DNA of 38,836 nucleotides from an uncultured Collinsella sp. (GCA_902470095.1 CABRFG010000010.1:1-38836), one strand, 5' to 3'. Positions 21,950 through 31,626 are shown, counted from the first letter of the stretch. Numbers and translations: made by a program. Notes: generated by a model from the sequence alone, not told the origin.

Positions 21950-24403
21950 CTAGCCGCGGACCTCGCCGTTTACGCCCTTGCACACCTTGGTGACGATCTT
22001 CTGGTGCGCCTTCTCGACCTCTTCGCTGGTGAGCGTGTGGTCGTCGGAGCGATACGTAAGCGCAAAGGCCATGGATTTCTTGCCCTTGCCGATGCGGACC
22101 GGATCGCGGTAGACGTCGAACAGACGCACGCCCTCGAGCAGCTTGCCGCCGGCACTCGTAATACGGCGCTCAAGGTCCTCGCAGGTCACAGTGTTGTCGA
22201 CCACGATAGCAAGGTCGTGCTCAACAGCCGGGTACTGCGAGAACTCGCGGTAGTTCTCCTGGTTGCGGGCGCCCTTGATCAGCTTGTCTAGATCGAGCTC
22301 AAAGGCAACGACGACCTCGTCGATGCCCATCGCCTCGCGCGCCTCGGGGTGGATCTCGCCAACCCAGCCCAGCACGGTACCGCCCGAGAGCACCTCGGCA
22401 GCACGACCCGGCTGCAGGAAGGCATAGCTCTCGCCCTCGACGGGACGGAAGCGAACCTTCTCGATGCGCAGCTGGGCAAGCAGCTCCTCAACGATGCCCT
22501 TGCCAAAGAAGAAACGCAGCTTGCGGTACTTCATGTTCCAGGACCGCTCGCCCCACTGGCCCGAGAGCACACCCGCCACGGACTTGGTCTCCTTGGGCAG
22601 GCTGGCATTCTCGCGACCGTGGAACAGGCTGCCGACCTCGTACAGGTGTACGTTGGGCGTACCGTGCGCCTCGTTGTAGGCCACGGACTGCAGCAGGCCC
22701 GGCAGCAGCGAACGACGCATCTCGGTCTGCTCGGCTACCAGCGGGTTCATGAGCACCACGGGGCAGCCGCGGCCCTCGGTGGACATGCCAATCTTCTCCA
22801 GGTCGCCCGGGGCGGCAAAGCCAAAGGTCGTGGTCTCGTTGAGGCCACAGGCGCGCAGGATCTCGCCAACCTTGCGGGTAAGCTTCTGCTCGCGCGTCAG
22901 ACCGCCGATGTGGTTCTTGGCAGCCGGAATGGTCGCCGTGACGCGACCCATGCCCCACAGGCGCAGGACCTCCTCGATCAGGTCGATCTCACGCGGCAGG
23001 TCGGGACGGAAGCTCGGCGGCGTGACCATAAAGTCCTCGCCGTCGCGCTCGACGGTGCAGCCCAGGCGGGTGAGCGAGCGCTCGATAAAGTCGGGCTCGA
23101 TGTCGGCACCGCAGATGGCGTGCACGCGGGCCAGGCGCAGCTTAATGCTGTCGATGGTCTTGGGCGCGGGGAAAACGTCGACATAGCCGGGAGCAACCTC
23201 GCCGCCGGCGATCTCCTCGATGAGCGCGCACGTCACATTGGCGACGTCCACGCAGCCGGTCTCGTCGACCTGGCGCTCAAAGCGGATGGAGGCGTCGGAG
23301 ATCAGCGAAAGGTCGCGGCTGGTGTGCGAGGTGCGGCCGGCGTTGAAGCAGGCACTCTCGACCATCACGTCAACGGTATCGTCCTCGATCTCGGAATCCA
23401 TGCCACCCATAACGCCGGCCAACGCCACGGGGCGCTCGCCGTCGGTGATGAGGCCCATGCCGGCGTCGAGCACGCGCTCCTCGCCGTCGAGCGTCGTGAA
23501 CTTCTCGTCCTGCTGGGCGGCACGAACCACCACACGACGGTGGCCATCGCGTTCGGCAAAGGTGTCCAGGTCAAAGGCGTGCAGCGGCTGACCGGTGAGC
23601 ATCATCACGTAGTTGGTGATGTCGACGATGTTGTTGTGCGGGCGCACGCCCAGGGCGTTGAGGCGCTTGACCATCCAGTCTGGCGACGGGCCGACCTTGA
23701 CGTTGCGCACGATGCGGGCGACGTAGCGATCGCACAGGCCCTCGTCGGCGATCTCGACGGAAAGCTCGTCGTCGGTCGCGCGGCCGGTCTCGACCTTGAT
23801 GGCGGGCAGCTCAACGTGGAAATCGCGGTCGAAGATGGCGCCGGTCTCGCGGGCCATGCCGATCATGGACAGGCAGTCGGGACGGTTGGGCGTGATCTCA
23901 CAGTCAAGCACGGTGTCGCTCGAGCCCACGTACTCGGCAAACGGCATGCCGCAGGGCGTATCCTCGGGCAGGATCATGATGCCGGAGTGGTCGCCACCCA
24001 GGCCGAGCTCGCGCGCGGAGCAGTTCATGCCCATGGACACGACGCCGCGAAGCTTGCTCTTCTTGATCTTAACGTCGCCGGGAAGCACAGCACCGATCAT
24101 GGCCGTGACGATGTGGTCGCCGGCCTCGAAGTTCTGCGCGCCGCAGACGATCTGCAGCGGGGCGGGGTTGCCGTCGGCGTCGAGATTCTTGTCGCCCACA
24201 TCGACCGAGCACACATACATGTGGTCGCTATCGGGGTGCGGGATCTTGGTGAGCACCTTGGCGGTCACCACGTGGTCGAAGGACTCGCCCACGGTGTCGA
24301 TCGCCTCGACCTCGGTGCCGGTACGGATATATTCGTCCGAAAGGGTCTTGGGATCCTCCGGAATATCGATCATGGTCTTGAGCCAGTCGTAAGAAACGCG
24401 CAT
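21950..24403 (-). CDS. pheT: Phenylalanine-tRNA ligase beta subunit
   Basis: An 817-residue beta subunit of the heterotetrameric enzyme that charges tRNA-Phe. Domains in order: the N-terminal B1 region (MRVSYDWLKTMIDIP), the EMAP-like tRNA-binding OB fold (IPHPDSDHMYVCSVDVG, about 54-160), the B3/B4 editing region, the B5 domain, the catalytic-like B6/B7 core with EIDLIEEVLRLWGMG, and the C-terminal ferredoxin-fold anticodon-binding domain starting FSQYPAVEHDLAIVVDN. AAAGGAGA precedes the ATG. It follows pheS by 63 bases and is co-regulated with it by the T-box leader. Confidence 0.97.
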   Translation of the reverse strand: MRVSYDWLKTMIDIPEDPKTLSDEYIRTGTEVEAIDTVGESFDHVVTAKVLTKIPHPDSDHMYVCSVDVGDKNLDADGNPAPLQIVCGAQNFEAGDHIVTAMIGAVLPGDVKIKKSKLRGVVSMGMNCSARELGLGGDHSGIMILPEDTPCGMPFAEYVGSSDTVLDCEITPNRPDCLSMIGMARETGAIFDRDFHVELPAIKVETGRATDDELSVEIADEGLCDRYVARIVRNVKVGPSPDWMVKRLNALGVRPHNNIVDITNYVMMLTGQPLHAFDLDTFAERDGHRRVVVRAAQQDEKFTTLDGEERVLDAGMGLITDGERPVALAGVMGGMDSEIEDDTVDVMVESACFNAGRTSHTSRDLSLISDASIRFERQVDETGCVDVANVTCALIEEIAGGEVAPGYVDVFPAPKTIDSIKLRLARVHAICGADIEPDFIERSLTRLGCTVERDGEDFMVTPPSFRPDLPREIDLIEEVLRLWGMGRVTATIPAAKNHIGGLTREQKLTRKVGEILRACGLNETTTFGFAAPGDLEKIGMSTEGRGCPVVLMNPLVAEQTEMRRSLLPGLLQSVAYNEAHGTPNVHLYEVGSLFHGRENASLPKETKSVAGVLSGQWGERSWNMKYRKLRFFFGKGIVEELLAQLRIEKVRFRPVEGESYAFLQPGRAAEVLSGGTVLGWVGEIHPEAREAMGIDEVVVAFELDLDKLIKGARNQENYREFSQYPAVEHDLAIVVDNTVTCEDLERRITSAGGKLLEGVRLFDVYRDPVRIGKGKKSMAFALTYRSDDHTLTSEEVEKAHQKIVTKVCKGVNGEVRG

Positions 24404-24466
24404 CTAACTGGTCTCCTTTCATAAATGCGGCTTTGAGCCGGAAACTGCAACTAAGAAGAAAGCGTT

Positions 24467-25543
24467 CTAGAACTGGTTCAAGAACCTCATGTCGCCCGTC
24501 ATCAACGTGCGCAGGTCGGGCAGGTCGTAGCGCAGGGCCGCGACGCGCTCGGCGCCAATGCCAAAGGCGAAGCCGGTGTACTTCTCGGGGTCGATGCCGC
24601 AGTTGATAAGGACGTTGGGGTCGACCATGCCGCAGCCCAGGATCTCAATCCAGCCGCTGTGCTTGCAGAAGTTGCAGCCCTTGCCGCCGCACACATGGCA
24701 GCTCACGTCCACCTCGCAGCTCGGCTCGGTGAAGGGGAAGAAGTGCGGGCGGTAACGCGTCTTGCGGTCCTCGCCAAACATGCACTTAACAAAGTAGTCG
24801 AGCGTGCCCTTGAGGTCGCCAAAGGTGATGCCCTCGTCGACGACCAGGCCCTCGATCTGGTTGAACTGCGGCAGGTGGCAGGCATCGGCCGTGTCGGGAC
24901 GATAGACGGTACCCGGGCAGATCATGTAGATGGGCGGCTTCTGCGACTCCATGGTGTGGATCTGCACGCCCGAGGTCTGGGTGCGCAGCAGCACATCGGA
25001 CTCGCCGTGGGCGTGAGCCTCGGGGTGCGCGACGCTGCCGGGGTTGTTGTCGACCACGTAGAAGGTATCGCGGGCCGAGCGGCTCGGGTGATCCATGGGG
25101 GCGTTGAGCGCGGTGAAGTTGTAGTAGGAGGTGTCGACCATGGGGCCGGACTCGACGGTGTAGCCGATGCCGCAGAAGATGTCCTCGGCCTCCTCGATGA
25201 TCTGCTTGATCAGGTGCTGGTGACCGATTTGCGGACGGATGCCCGGCAGCGTGATGTCGACGGCCTCGTGCTCGAGTGCGTGCTTGAGGGCGGCGGCCTT
25301 CATCTCGGTGGTGCGCTCGTCGAGCATGCCCTCGATCAGCTGGCGCATCTCGTTGGCGCGCTTGCCCATCATGGGACGATCCTCGGGGGCGAGCTTGCCC
25401 ATCATGCGCATCAGGCCGGTGATGCGACCCTTGCGGCCGAGCAGCTCAACGCGTGCGGCCTCGAGCTTTGCGGCGTCGTCGGCGCCTGCGACGAGCTCCT
25501 TGGCCTCTTCCTCGAGTTTGACCAGATCATCAATCAGACTCAT
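24467..25543 (-). CDS. pheS: Phenylalanine-tRNA ligase alpha subunit
   Basis: The 358-residue catalytic subunit. The N-terminal coiled coil begins MSLIDDLVKLEEEAKEL; class II motif 2 is near TVYRPDTADACHLPQFNQIEG, and motif 3 is GFAFGIGAERVAALRYDLPDLR. A cysteine cluster, CHVCGGKGCNFCKHSGW, precedes the motif ending WIEILGCGMVDPNVL; this zinc-knuckle form is common in several phyla. The start at 25543 is chosen because AAGGGAAG lies upstream and the coiled coil begins there; the frame continues upstream through the T-box leader but is not coding. Confidence 0.97.
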   Translation of the reverse strand: MSLIDDLVKLEEEAKELVAGADDAAKLEAARVELLGRKGRITGLMRMMGKLAPEDRPMMGKRANEMRQLIEGMLDERTTEMKAAALKHALEHEAVDITLPGIRPQIGHQHLIKQIIEEAEDIFCGIGYTVESGPMVDTSYYNFTALNAPMDHPSRSARDTFYVVDNNPGSVAHPEAHAHGESDVLLRTQTSGVQIHTMESQKPPIYMICPGTVYRPDTADACHLPQFNQIEGLVVDEGITFGDLKGTLDYFVKCMFGEDRKTRYRPHFFPFTEPSCEVDVSCHVCGGKGCNFCKHSGWIEILGCGMVDPNVLINCGIDPEKYTGFAFGIGAERVAALRYDLPDLRTLMTGDMRFLNQF

Positions 25544-25629
25544 GTCTTCCCTTTCGTCTCTCGCGCTCCCTGCTTGCCGAGGCGGCTGCCGCCGTCTGAC
25601 GTTGCGAAAACGCGGCCCGGTTCGGTAAC

Positions 25630-25895
25630 AAAAAAACCGTCCTCGGGCATGTGCATTGCCCAAGGACGGTTGAATTCCGCGGTACCACCTTGTTTGACCC
25701 GGCGGATGTCTGGCCCGCCGCGCCCACTCTTTGCCCCTTGTCGCGAGGCTCACGGCTTCCCTACTAAGGCTTTGCTGCCACTGGCCGCGCGCCCGTTGAG
25801 GTCGCTGCTCGGGAGTGAACGCTTGGCCCTTGCCACCGCAGGAAGGCTTGCAGCCCATGACCTTCCCTCTCTTGCCGGCGACACGGCGGGCAAAA
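25630..25895 (-). promoter_or_regulatory. T-box leader controlling pheST
   Basis: The minus strand carries the antiterminator T-box GGTGGTACCGCGG (25690-25678) followed by a terminator stem ACCGTCCT...AGGACGGT (25670-25636) and a run of seven T residues. Upstream are stem I elements: an AGTA-like bulge near 25765, a GGCTGCAAG apical segment and a candidate Phe specifier UUC followed by A near 25820. Uncharged tRNA-Phe would stabilise the antiterminator and switch the synthetase genes on. The 5' boundary is approximate, and the promoter further upstream (near 25925) is weak by eye. Confidence 0.9.
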
Positions 25896-26048
25896 CCCTC
25901 TCCGTCAACGCATTGGGCTATAGGATAACACATTTCGCGAGCACATCGCCGCGTTCCGTTTTGTTCGCGCTGGGTACAAGGCAGGTAGCTGTGCAAACTG
26001 GCCGTGCACCCGCCTGCGGCGCTCGGCCTGCGAGATTAAGGATGCGGT

Positions 26049-27632
26049 ATGGGAAAGAAACTCGATAAGAAGGCCAAGGCCGCCGTGGCAAAGGCTGCCA
26101 AGAGCGTCAAGGCCGCCAAAGTCGACAAGGCCGTCAAAAAGTTCCGCAAACTCGAGGGCAAGCTGTGGACTCGCGAGTACTTGCTCAAGATTGCCGAGTT
26201 TGACGGTGCGACGATTGCTCCCGCCAACGGCGCTACCGCCCGTGCCGACGCCATGGGCACACTTGCCGGCGAACATCACAAGCTACTGACCAGCGAGAAG
26301 TCCGTTGAGCTCGTACGCTCGTTAGCGCGCGAGACGGTTGCAGGCGGACACGTAGACGACCCGCAGCTGCTCGACGAGATTCGCGTGCTCGGCCGCGACC
26401 AGCACGAGGCAAGCGTTATTCCTACCGAGGAGGCCGAGGCCTGGACCAGGCTCACCTGCGAGGCCGACGCCGTGTGGCACAAGGCCAAGACGGCCAATGA
26501 CTGGGCGAGCTTTGAGCCCTATGTGGATAGAATCGTCGCCCAACTTAAGCATCAGGCCGAGCTCATGGACCCCAAGCGCGACCCATACGACGTTTGGCTC
26601 GACCAGTACGAGCGTGGCCTTTCCGCCAAGAGCTTCGATGCGTTTTGCGATGAGGTCAAGGCGACGGTCGTGCCGCTCGTGCACGCCATCGGCGAGCGCG
26701 GCCAGCAGCCCGATGCCGACTTTTTGCACGCCCGCGTGCCCGAGGCCGCCCAGCGCGCCATGAGCTTCGACCTGATGAAGCTCGTCGGCCTGAACCTGGA
26801 CAACACCACGCTTGCCTTTACCGAGCATCCGTTTAGCGAGGGCTTTGCCGTGGGCGATGCGCGCATCGCGACGCACATCTACGAGAACGACTGTATCTCC
26901 AACGTCTTCAGCATCATCCACGAGGCAGGTCACGCCATGTACGAGCTGGGCGTCAATCCCGCCTATGCGCGCACGTGCCTGGAAGGTGGCACCTCCATGG
27001 GCATCCACGAGAGCCAGAGCCGCTTCTTTGAGAACACCGTGGGTCGCAGCCGCGCCTTTATGGGACCGCTGCTCGAGGTACTGCGCCGCCACGCACCCGA
27101 GGTCTACGGCGACGTCGACGAGGACACGCTCTACCACGCCGTGAACATCGCGCAGCCTTCGCTGATCCGCACCGAGGCCGACGAGCTCACCTATCCGCTG
27201 CACGTTATGGTGCGCTACGAGATTGAGCGCATGCTGTTTGCCGGCGAGGCCACGGCCAAGGACATCCCCGCACTTTGGAATCGCTTTATGAACGAGTACC
27301 TGGGCATTCCCGTTCCCGACGACACGCGCGGCTGCCTGCAGGATACACACTGGAGCGGTGGCTCGTTTGGTTACTTCCCCACCTATGCGCTGGGCAGCGC
27401 CTACGACGCCATGTTCGTGCCGGCCATGTGCCGCGACGGCATCGACCTTACCGGTGCCTGCGCGAGCGGCGATCTGGCGCCCGTCCGGGCCTGGCTGGGC
27501 GAGCACATTTGGCAGTGGGGCCGCGCCAAGGACGCGCCGGAGCTCATCAAGGGCGCGTGCGGCATGGCGTTCGATGCCCGCTACTACTGCAGCTACCTGC
27601 AGGACAAGTTCACCACGCTCTACGAGCTGTAA
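26049..27632 (+). CDS. M32 family carboxypeptidase (Taq type)
   Basis: A 527-residue zinc metallocarboxypeptidase that removes C-terminal residues from peptides. The zinc site HEAGH is at 291-295 with the downstream HESQSR (320-325), and family blocks HPFSEGFAVGDARIATHIYENDC, IRTEADELTYPLHVM and GSFGYFPTYALGS are all visible. In the usual D-V-R-x-T-T-R block this protein reads DARIATH, a local variation. Residues 1-35 form a lysine- and alanine-rich tail (KKAKAAVAKAAKSVKAAKVDK), not part of the catalytic fold, which could bind nucleic acid or membranes. AAGGA precedes the ATG. It is divergent from the pheST leader and ends in a strong terminator. Confidence 0.93.
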   Translation: MGKKLDKKAKAAVAKAAKSVKAAKVDKAVKKFRKLEGKLWTREYLLKIAEFDGATIAPANGATARADAMGTLAGEHHKLLTSEKSVELVRSLARETVAGGHVDDPQLLDEIRVLGRDQHEASVIPTEEAEAWTRLTCEADAVWHKAKTANDWASFEPYVDRIVAQLKHQAELMDPKRDPYDVWLDQYERGLSAKSFDAFCDEVKATVVPLVHAIGERGQQPDADFLHARVPEAAQRAMSFDLMKLVGLNLDNTTLAFTEHPFSEGFAVGDARIATHIYENDCISNVFSIIHEAGHAMYELGVNPAYARTCLEGGTSMGIHESQSRFFENTVGRSRAFMGPLLEVLRRHAPEVYGDVDEDTLYHAVNIAQPSLIRTEADELTYPLHVMVRYEIERMLFAGEATAKDIPALWNRFMNEYLGIPVPDDTRGCLQDTHWSGGSFGYFPTYALGSAYDAMFVPAMCRDGIDLTGACASGDLAPVRAWLGEHIWQWGRAKDAPELIKGACGMAFDARYYCSYLQDKFTTLYEL

Positions 27633-27657
27633 GGCATAACCGACACGCCAACGCAAA

Positions 27658-27696
27658 GGGGACGCCGCGGAACCAATCCGCAGCGTCCCCTTTTTT
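27658..27696 (+). terminator. Rho-independent terminator of the M32 carboxypeptidase
   Basis: Stem GGGGACGC plus CGCGGA paired with TCCGC plus GCGTCCCC, followed by six T residues, 26 bases after the stop codon. Confidence 0.9.
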
Positions 27697-27794
27697 CACC
27701 CAATAACTAGGTACCCAATGACTAGTTCGTTGACGCTAATGTCTTGGCAACGTCAGCGAAAACGGCCCCAAGCGAGCAAGGTGACGTGAAATGA

Positions 27795-27823
27795 AAGGGC
27801 GCTGACCTTCTGGTCGCGCCCTT
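27795..27823 (-). terminator. Probable terminator of glmM
   Basis: AAGGGCGC / GCGCCCTT arms with an inner GACC / GGTC pairing and a 4-base loop. The minus-strand transcript continues TTTCATTTC, a broken T-tract. It is about 75 bases past the glmM stop. Confidence 0.5.
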
Positions 27824-27870
27824 GAAATTGAACGTCAGATTGCCGCTTGGAGCCGTTTGCAGCGTCGAGC

Positions 27871-27900
27871 AGCTACGCGGTTTGGTAAAACCGCGTAGCT
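27871..27900. repeat. 13-bp perfect hairpin overlapping the glmM stop
   Basis: AGCTACGCGGTTT / AAACCGCGTAGCT with a 4-base loop. The last two bases of the palindrome fall in the glmM TAG codon. No T-tract follows on the minus strand, so it is more likely an mRNA 3'-end structure than a terminator. Confidence 0.6.
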
Positions 27901-29230
27901 ATAAAGCCTCGAGCGCGTTGGCGATGCGCTTCATGGCGGCATCGGCGGATGCTTGGTCGGGCGCCTCGGCCAGCACGCGGATAACCGACTCGGTTCCGCT
28001 CTTGCGCACGAGCACGCGGCCCTCGCCTGCCAGCGCAGCCTCGGCCTCGGCGATGGCGTTCTGCACGCCCATGTTCTCGAGCGCGGCGTCCTTGTCCGCC
28101 ACGCGCACGGCCACCTGCGCCTGCGGCAGCAGCTTGCACGGAGCCGTGAGCTGCGAGAGCGTCTCGCGCTCGGCACGAATCACTTCCATCACACGCAGCG
28201 AGGTCATAATGCCGTCGCCCGTGCGCTCGATATCGCCAAAGATCGTATGGCCCGTCTGCTCGCCGCCCAGGCTGTAGCCGCCCTCGCGCATCTTGGCATA
28301 CACGTGACGGTCGCCCACGCCGCTGGTCACGGCGCTCAGTCCGGCAAGCTCCAGCGACTTGAGCAGACCAAAGTTGCTGGCGATCGTCGGCACCACGGTA
28401 CCGCCCGAGAGACGCCCGTGCTTGTTCAGGTACACGCCGCACACGTACAGGATCTGGTCGCCGTCGACCACGCGGCCGCGCTCGTCCACGGCCAGGCAGC
28501 GGTCGGCATCGCCGTCGTAGGCAAAGCCCACGTCCAGACCCTGCTCCACCACGTGGCGCTGCAGGCGCTCCATATGCGTGGAGCCGCAGTCGACATTGAT
28601 GTTAAAGCCGTCGGGCGCGGCGTTGATCACGCGCACGTCGGCACCGAGCGCGTCAAACACCGGCATGGCCACCGAGGAAGCCGAGCCGTTGGCGCAGTCG
28701 ATACCGATCTTGACGCCCTGCAGCGAAAAGTTCGCACTTGCAATGAGCGAAGCAATGTAGCGGTTGCGACCCTGCATGTAGTCCACCGTGGCGCCGATGT
28801 GGTTACCCGTGGCCAGCGGCACCTCGCTCTTGCCATCGATATAGTCCTCGATGAGCTCCAGTACGTCCTCGTCCATCTTAAAGCCGTCGCTGTTGACGAG
28901 CTTAATGCCGTTATCGCAAAACGGGTTGTGGCTCGCGCTGATCATGATGCCGCAATCGAAGCAGCCTTCCACGGTCTGATGCGCTACGCCCGGCGTGGGG
29001 ATCACGTGCAGCATATAGGCGTCCGCACCGCTCGCGACCAGGCCGCTCACCAGCGCCGCCTCGAACATATAACTCGAGCGACGTGTGTCCTTGCCCACGA
29101 TGACGCGCGCCTTGCGCTCGCGGTTGGCGCCGTAATACCAGCCCACAAAACGGCCAATCTTATAAGCGTGCTCTACCGTCAGCCCAACGTTGGCCTCACC
29201 GCGAAAACCGTCGGTGCCAAAGTACTTCAT
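27899..29230 (-). CDS. glmM: Phosphoglucosamine mutase
   Basis: A 443-residue hexose-phosphate mutase converting glucosamine-6-phosphate to glucosamine-1-phosphate for peptidoglycan precursors. It begins MKYFGTDGFRGEAN; the phosphoserine loop is GIMISASHNPF; the metal loop is FAYDGDADRCLAVD; the sugar-binding loop is GGEQTGHTIF; the C-terminal phosphate-binding loop is VRKSGTESVIRV, where most GlmM proteins have SGTEP. AAGGAGA precedes the ATG. A terminator-like hairpin lies immediately upstream, so its own transcription may depend on readthrough or on a promoter hidden in the upstream gene. Confidence 0.95.
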   Translation of the reverse strand: MKYFGTDGFRGEANVGLTVEHAYKIGRFVGWYYGANRERKARVIVGKDTRRSSYMFEAALVSGLVASGADAYMLHVIPTPGVAHQTVEGCFDCGIMISASHNPFCDNGIKLVNSDGFKMDEDVLELIEDYIDGKSEVPLATGNHIGATVDYMQGRNRYIASLIASANFSLQGVKIGIDCANGSASSVAMPVFDALGADVRVINAAPDGFNINVDCGSTHMERLQRHVVEQGLDVGFAYDGDADRCLAVDERGRVVDGDQILYVCGVYLNKHGRLSGGTVVPTIASNFGLLKSLELAGLSAVTSGVGDRHVYAKMREGGYSLGGEQTGHTIFGDIERTGDGIMTSLRVMEVIRAERETLSQLTAPCKLLPQAQVAVRVADKDAALENMGVQNAIAEAEAALAGEGRVLVRKSGTESVIRVLAEAPDQASADAAMKRIANALEAL

Positions 29231-29243
29231 GCGCTCTCCTTAC

Positions 29244-29276
29244 AAAATAGGGGCGGACAGATTGCCTGTCCGCCCC
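29244..29276 (-). terminator. Terminator-like hairpin between the DUF4012 gene and glmM
   Basis: An 11-base stem GGGGCGGACAG / CTGTCCGCCCC with a 5-base loop, followed by TATTTT on the minus strand. It sits 14 bases ahead of the glmM start, leaving no room for a promoter between hairpin and gene. It may end the DUF4012 transcript partially or act as an attenuator. Confidence 0.65.
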
Positions 29277-29313
29277 AAAATGGTACTCGATTATCTGCGC
29301 TACCAGAAAAACC

Positions 29314-31626
29314 CTACGCCGACGCGCTGTCGCGAGCCGCCTGGCATGTGGGAGTCTGACGCAGCGTAAGCGGCTTGTCCCCCGCCTCGGCCGACGTGGT
29401 CAGCGTATACGTGATCGTCGTCGTCTCGCCAGCATGCAGGTCAACGGTGCCCGAATAGAAGGGGATTCCATGCCACGTAGCGGCGCCAAGACCAAACTGG
29501 GTGCCCTCGACGGTCAGATCAGTAATGTTGCCGCCCGTCGGGGCAAACAACGAGACATTCAGACGCTCGTCGTCACGCGCGGCATCGGGTGCGCTCGCCG
29601 CAACGTAGTCGGGCAGCTTGCCAGCCTCCTCCTGCGTCATGATGTTCGTCAGGGTAACGGTGATGCGATAGGAGCACGTGCCGTCGCCGTTCTTCACGCC
29701 CTGGCCAATCTGCGTGTCGGCGTTCAGATACCAGTCGAGCTTGGAGAAGCTCAGGTTGTTAAAGTAAACGCCGGCAACGGGATCGGCACTCGGATCATCC
29801 GGATCGGGCAGCGAAGCGTCAATGCCCGTCTCTTTGATGGCATTCTGCTCATCATCGTTTCTCATCCAAGCAATCAGACGGCCCTCTTCGGCACCGCGCT
29901 CGAATGCACCGACAAGCTTTGTAACGTCAACGTCACCGATGCCACCGAGAATCTTGTCGAAGGCAGCGCTGGCGACGGATGCAAAGATGCCGTCCGACTC
30001 CTCGACCGGATAGTTCCAGTACACATCGTGCATGAGGACCTTTGCAGCGTTGGTACCGTCGACAACCGTTCCGTCGGGCAGCGACACGTTACCGACCAGG
30101 CCCAGCAGATACTGCAGGAACACCGGGTCGATACCCACGACGCCGTCAACGTCCTGGCCATATTGAGATTTCCACAGGGCTGCGACACGCTGCGAGTTGC
30201 GGGGCCAATCAGGCGAATAGGTATTGCCCGAGTTGTACAGGTTACTGTGGTTGCCGAACAGCGCCTCATCCTCTTCGTCGACGCTCTCGACTGCCTCATC
30301 CTCGCTGAGTCCAATGCGGGGAACAAACTCGCCAATCGACATCTGGCCGTCAGTGACCGAAATCAGGCCCTGCGAACCGCCAAAGCCGCCGCAAGCACGA
30401 ATCTCGACGTTGTTCATGGCGTACATAAGGTAGTTGCGCGTCTGGCCGTTGGCGCCGAGCATCTGGGGAAGGACGGGGGCGACCTTCTCCGCCGCGTCAA
30501 CCGCACCGTTGAGGGTGGCAAAGCCGTCCTTGGCCTTATCGACCAGCTCGGTCACCTGGGAAATATGAGTATCGCCAATGCCCTGGACCTTCTCGTTGGC
30601 GCTCTTGAACACCTTCGAGCTGCTGGAAAGCGAATCGGCGACCGCCTGCAGCGCGGACACGTTAATCATGCCGTCCTGGAACAGCTTGCCGGGCGTGGCC
30701 TGCGAAAGGTTGTCGGCCATGGGAACCAGCGCGTTGCTCGAGACATCGGACAGGGCATCAATCATGGTGCGGGCTGCGTTGATGTCACTGCCATACACCG
30801 GGATAAACGAAGCCGCCGTCCACAGCGGGCTCGAAGTCTCTGCCTTCATGCTGTCGCAGAGCTCATCGATCTTCTTCGCGTCGTCAGGCAGCGTCGAAAA
30901 ATCGCCCGACGTGACCTTGTCCTTAAGGCCACCGACAATCTCGACAGCCTCCTTCGCTTCGCTCTTTACGGTCTTTGCCGAGTTAAGCAGCATAAAGCCG
31001 CTTGCGCCAAGCGCAACGAGAAGCACCACGACCACAGCGGCAATAATGGCGCCAGTGTGACGCTTTTTGCGCTCGCCCTTGCGATGGCGATGACGGACCA
31101 GACCGTCAGAGGTCGAACTCGACGAAGCGTCGCTACCGTAGTTCAAGCCAAAATCGTAATAATCTTCCTTGGAACCCGAGCCCGCAAACTCGGCACCGCT
31201 ATCATCCAGGCGGGCGAACGTGCCAGTCTCGGAGGCGCCGGTGTAAATCGTGCCAAGGTTACCTGTAAGCCCCGCGCCACCGGAAGAGGGAGTATTGTTG
31301 GCGGCCTTGCCGGCATTAACGTTGCCGGCGGTATTCGCGGCGTTGGCAGCACCTGCGTTGTTCGCAGGTACCGAAGGAGCCCCGCTCGGCTGCGACGTGG
31401 AGGTTGCACCGCCCGCAAAGACATTCCCTCTTGCACGGCCGGTCTTTTTTGCCTTTTGAGACTGCTCGTACAGAGCGGTAAACATCGCCGTCTCGCCCGG
31501 GGACACGCGCTTACCGGAACCGCCCTGTCCAGCGCCGCCCGGCGTGCCGGCCTTACCAGCCCCGTTCGGACGCGGCGGAACTGCAGGACGGCCGCTATCG
31601 CTGCCCTTAAAGTGATTACCAGCCAT
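29314..31626 (-). CDS. DUF4012 membrane-anchored extracytoplasmic protein
   Basis: A 770-residue protein starting MAGNHFKGSDSGRP (ATG at 31626, AGGA upstream). Residues 1-190 are disordered and rich in glycine, alanine, asparagine and serine, ending in a basic patch (VRHRHRKGERKKRH). One membrane helix (191-214) follows, and the rest is an extracytoplasmic DUF4012 domain, with NYLMYAMNNVEIRACGGFGGSQGLISVTDG and the later GVVGIDPVFLQYLLGLVG. DUF4012 proteins are often found with cell-surface polysaccharide genes, and the glmM neighbour fits cell-envelope work. The biochemical activity is unknown. Confidence 0.8.
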   Translation of the reverse strand: MAGNHFKGSDSGRPAVPPRPNGAGKAGTPGGAGQGGSGKRVSPGETAMFTALYEQSQKAKKTGRARGNVFAGGATSTSQPSGAPSVPANNAGAANAANTAGNVNAGKAANNTPSSGGAGLTGNLGTIYTGASETGTFARLDDSGAEFAGSGSKEDYYDFGLNYGSDASSSSTSDGLVRHRHRKGERKKRHTGAIIAAVVVVLLVALGASGFMLLNSAKTVKSEAKEAVEIVGGLKDKVTSGDFSTLPDDAKKIDELCDSMKAETSSPLWTAASFIPVYGSDINAARTMIDALSDVSSNALVPMADNLSQATPGKLFQDGMINVSALQAVADSLSSSSKVFKSANEKVQGIGDTHISQVTELVDKAKDGFATLNGAVDAAEKVAPVLPQMLGANGQTRNYLMYAMNNVEIRACGGFGGSQGLISVTDGQMSIGEFVPRIGLSEDEAVESVDEEDEALFGNHSNLYNSGNTYSPDWPRNSQRVAALWKSQYGQDVDGVVGIDPVFLQYLLGLVGNVSLPDGTVVDGTNAAKVLMHDVYWNYPVEESDGIFASVASAAFDKILGGIGDVDVTKLVGAFERGAEEGRLIAWMRNDDEQNAIKETGIDASLPDPDDPSADPVAGVYFNNLSFSKLDWYLNADTQIGQGVKNGDGTCSYRITVTLTNIMTQEEAGKLPDYVAASAPDAARDDERLNVSLFAPTGGNITDLTVEGTQFGLGAATWHGIPFYSGTVDLHAGETTTITYTLTTSAEAGDKPLTLRQTPTCQAARDSASA

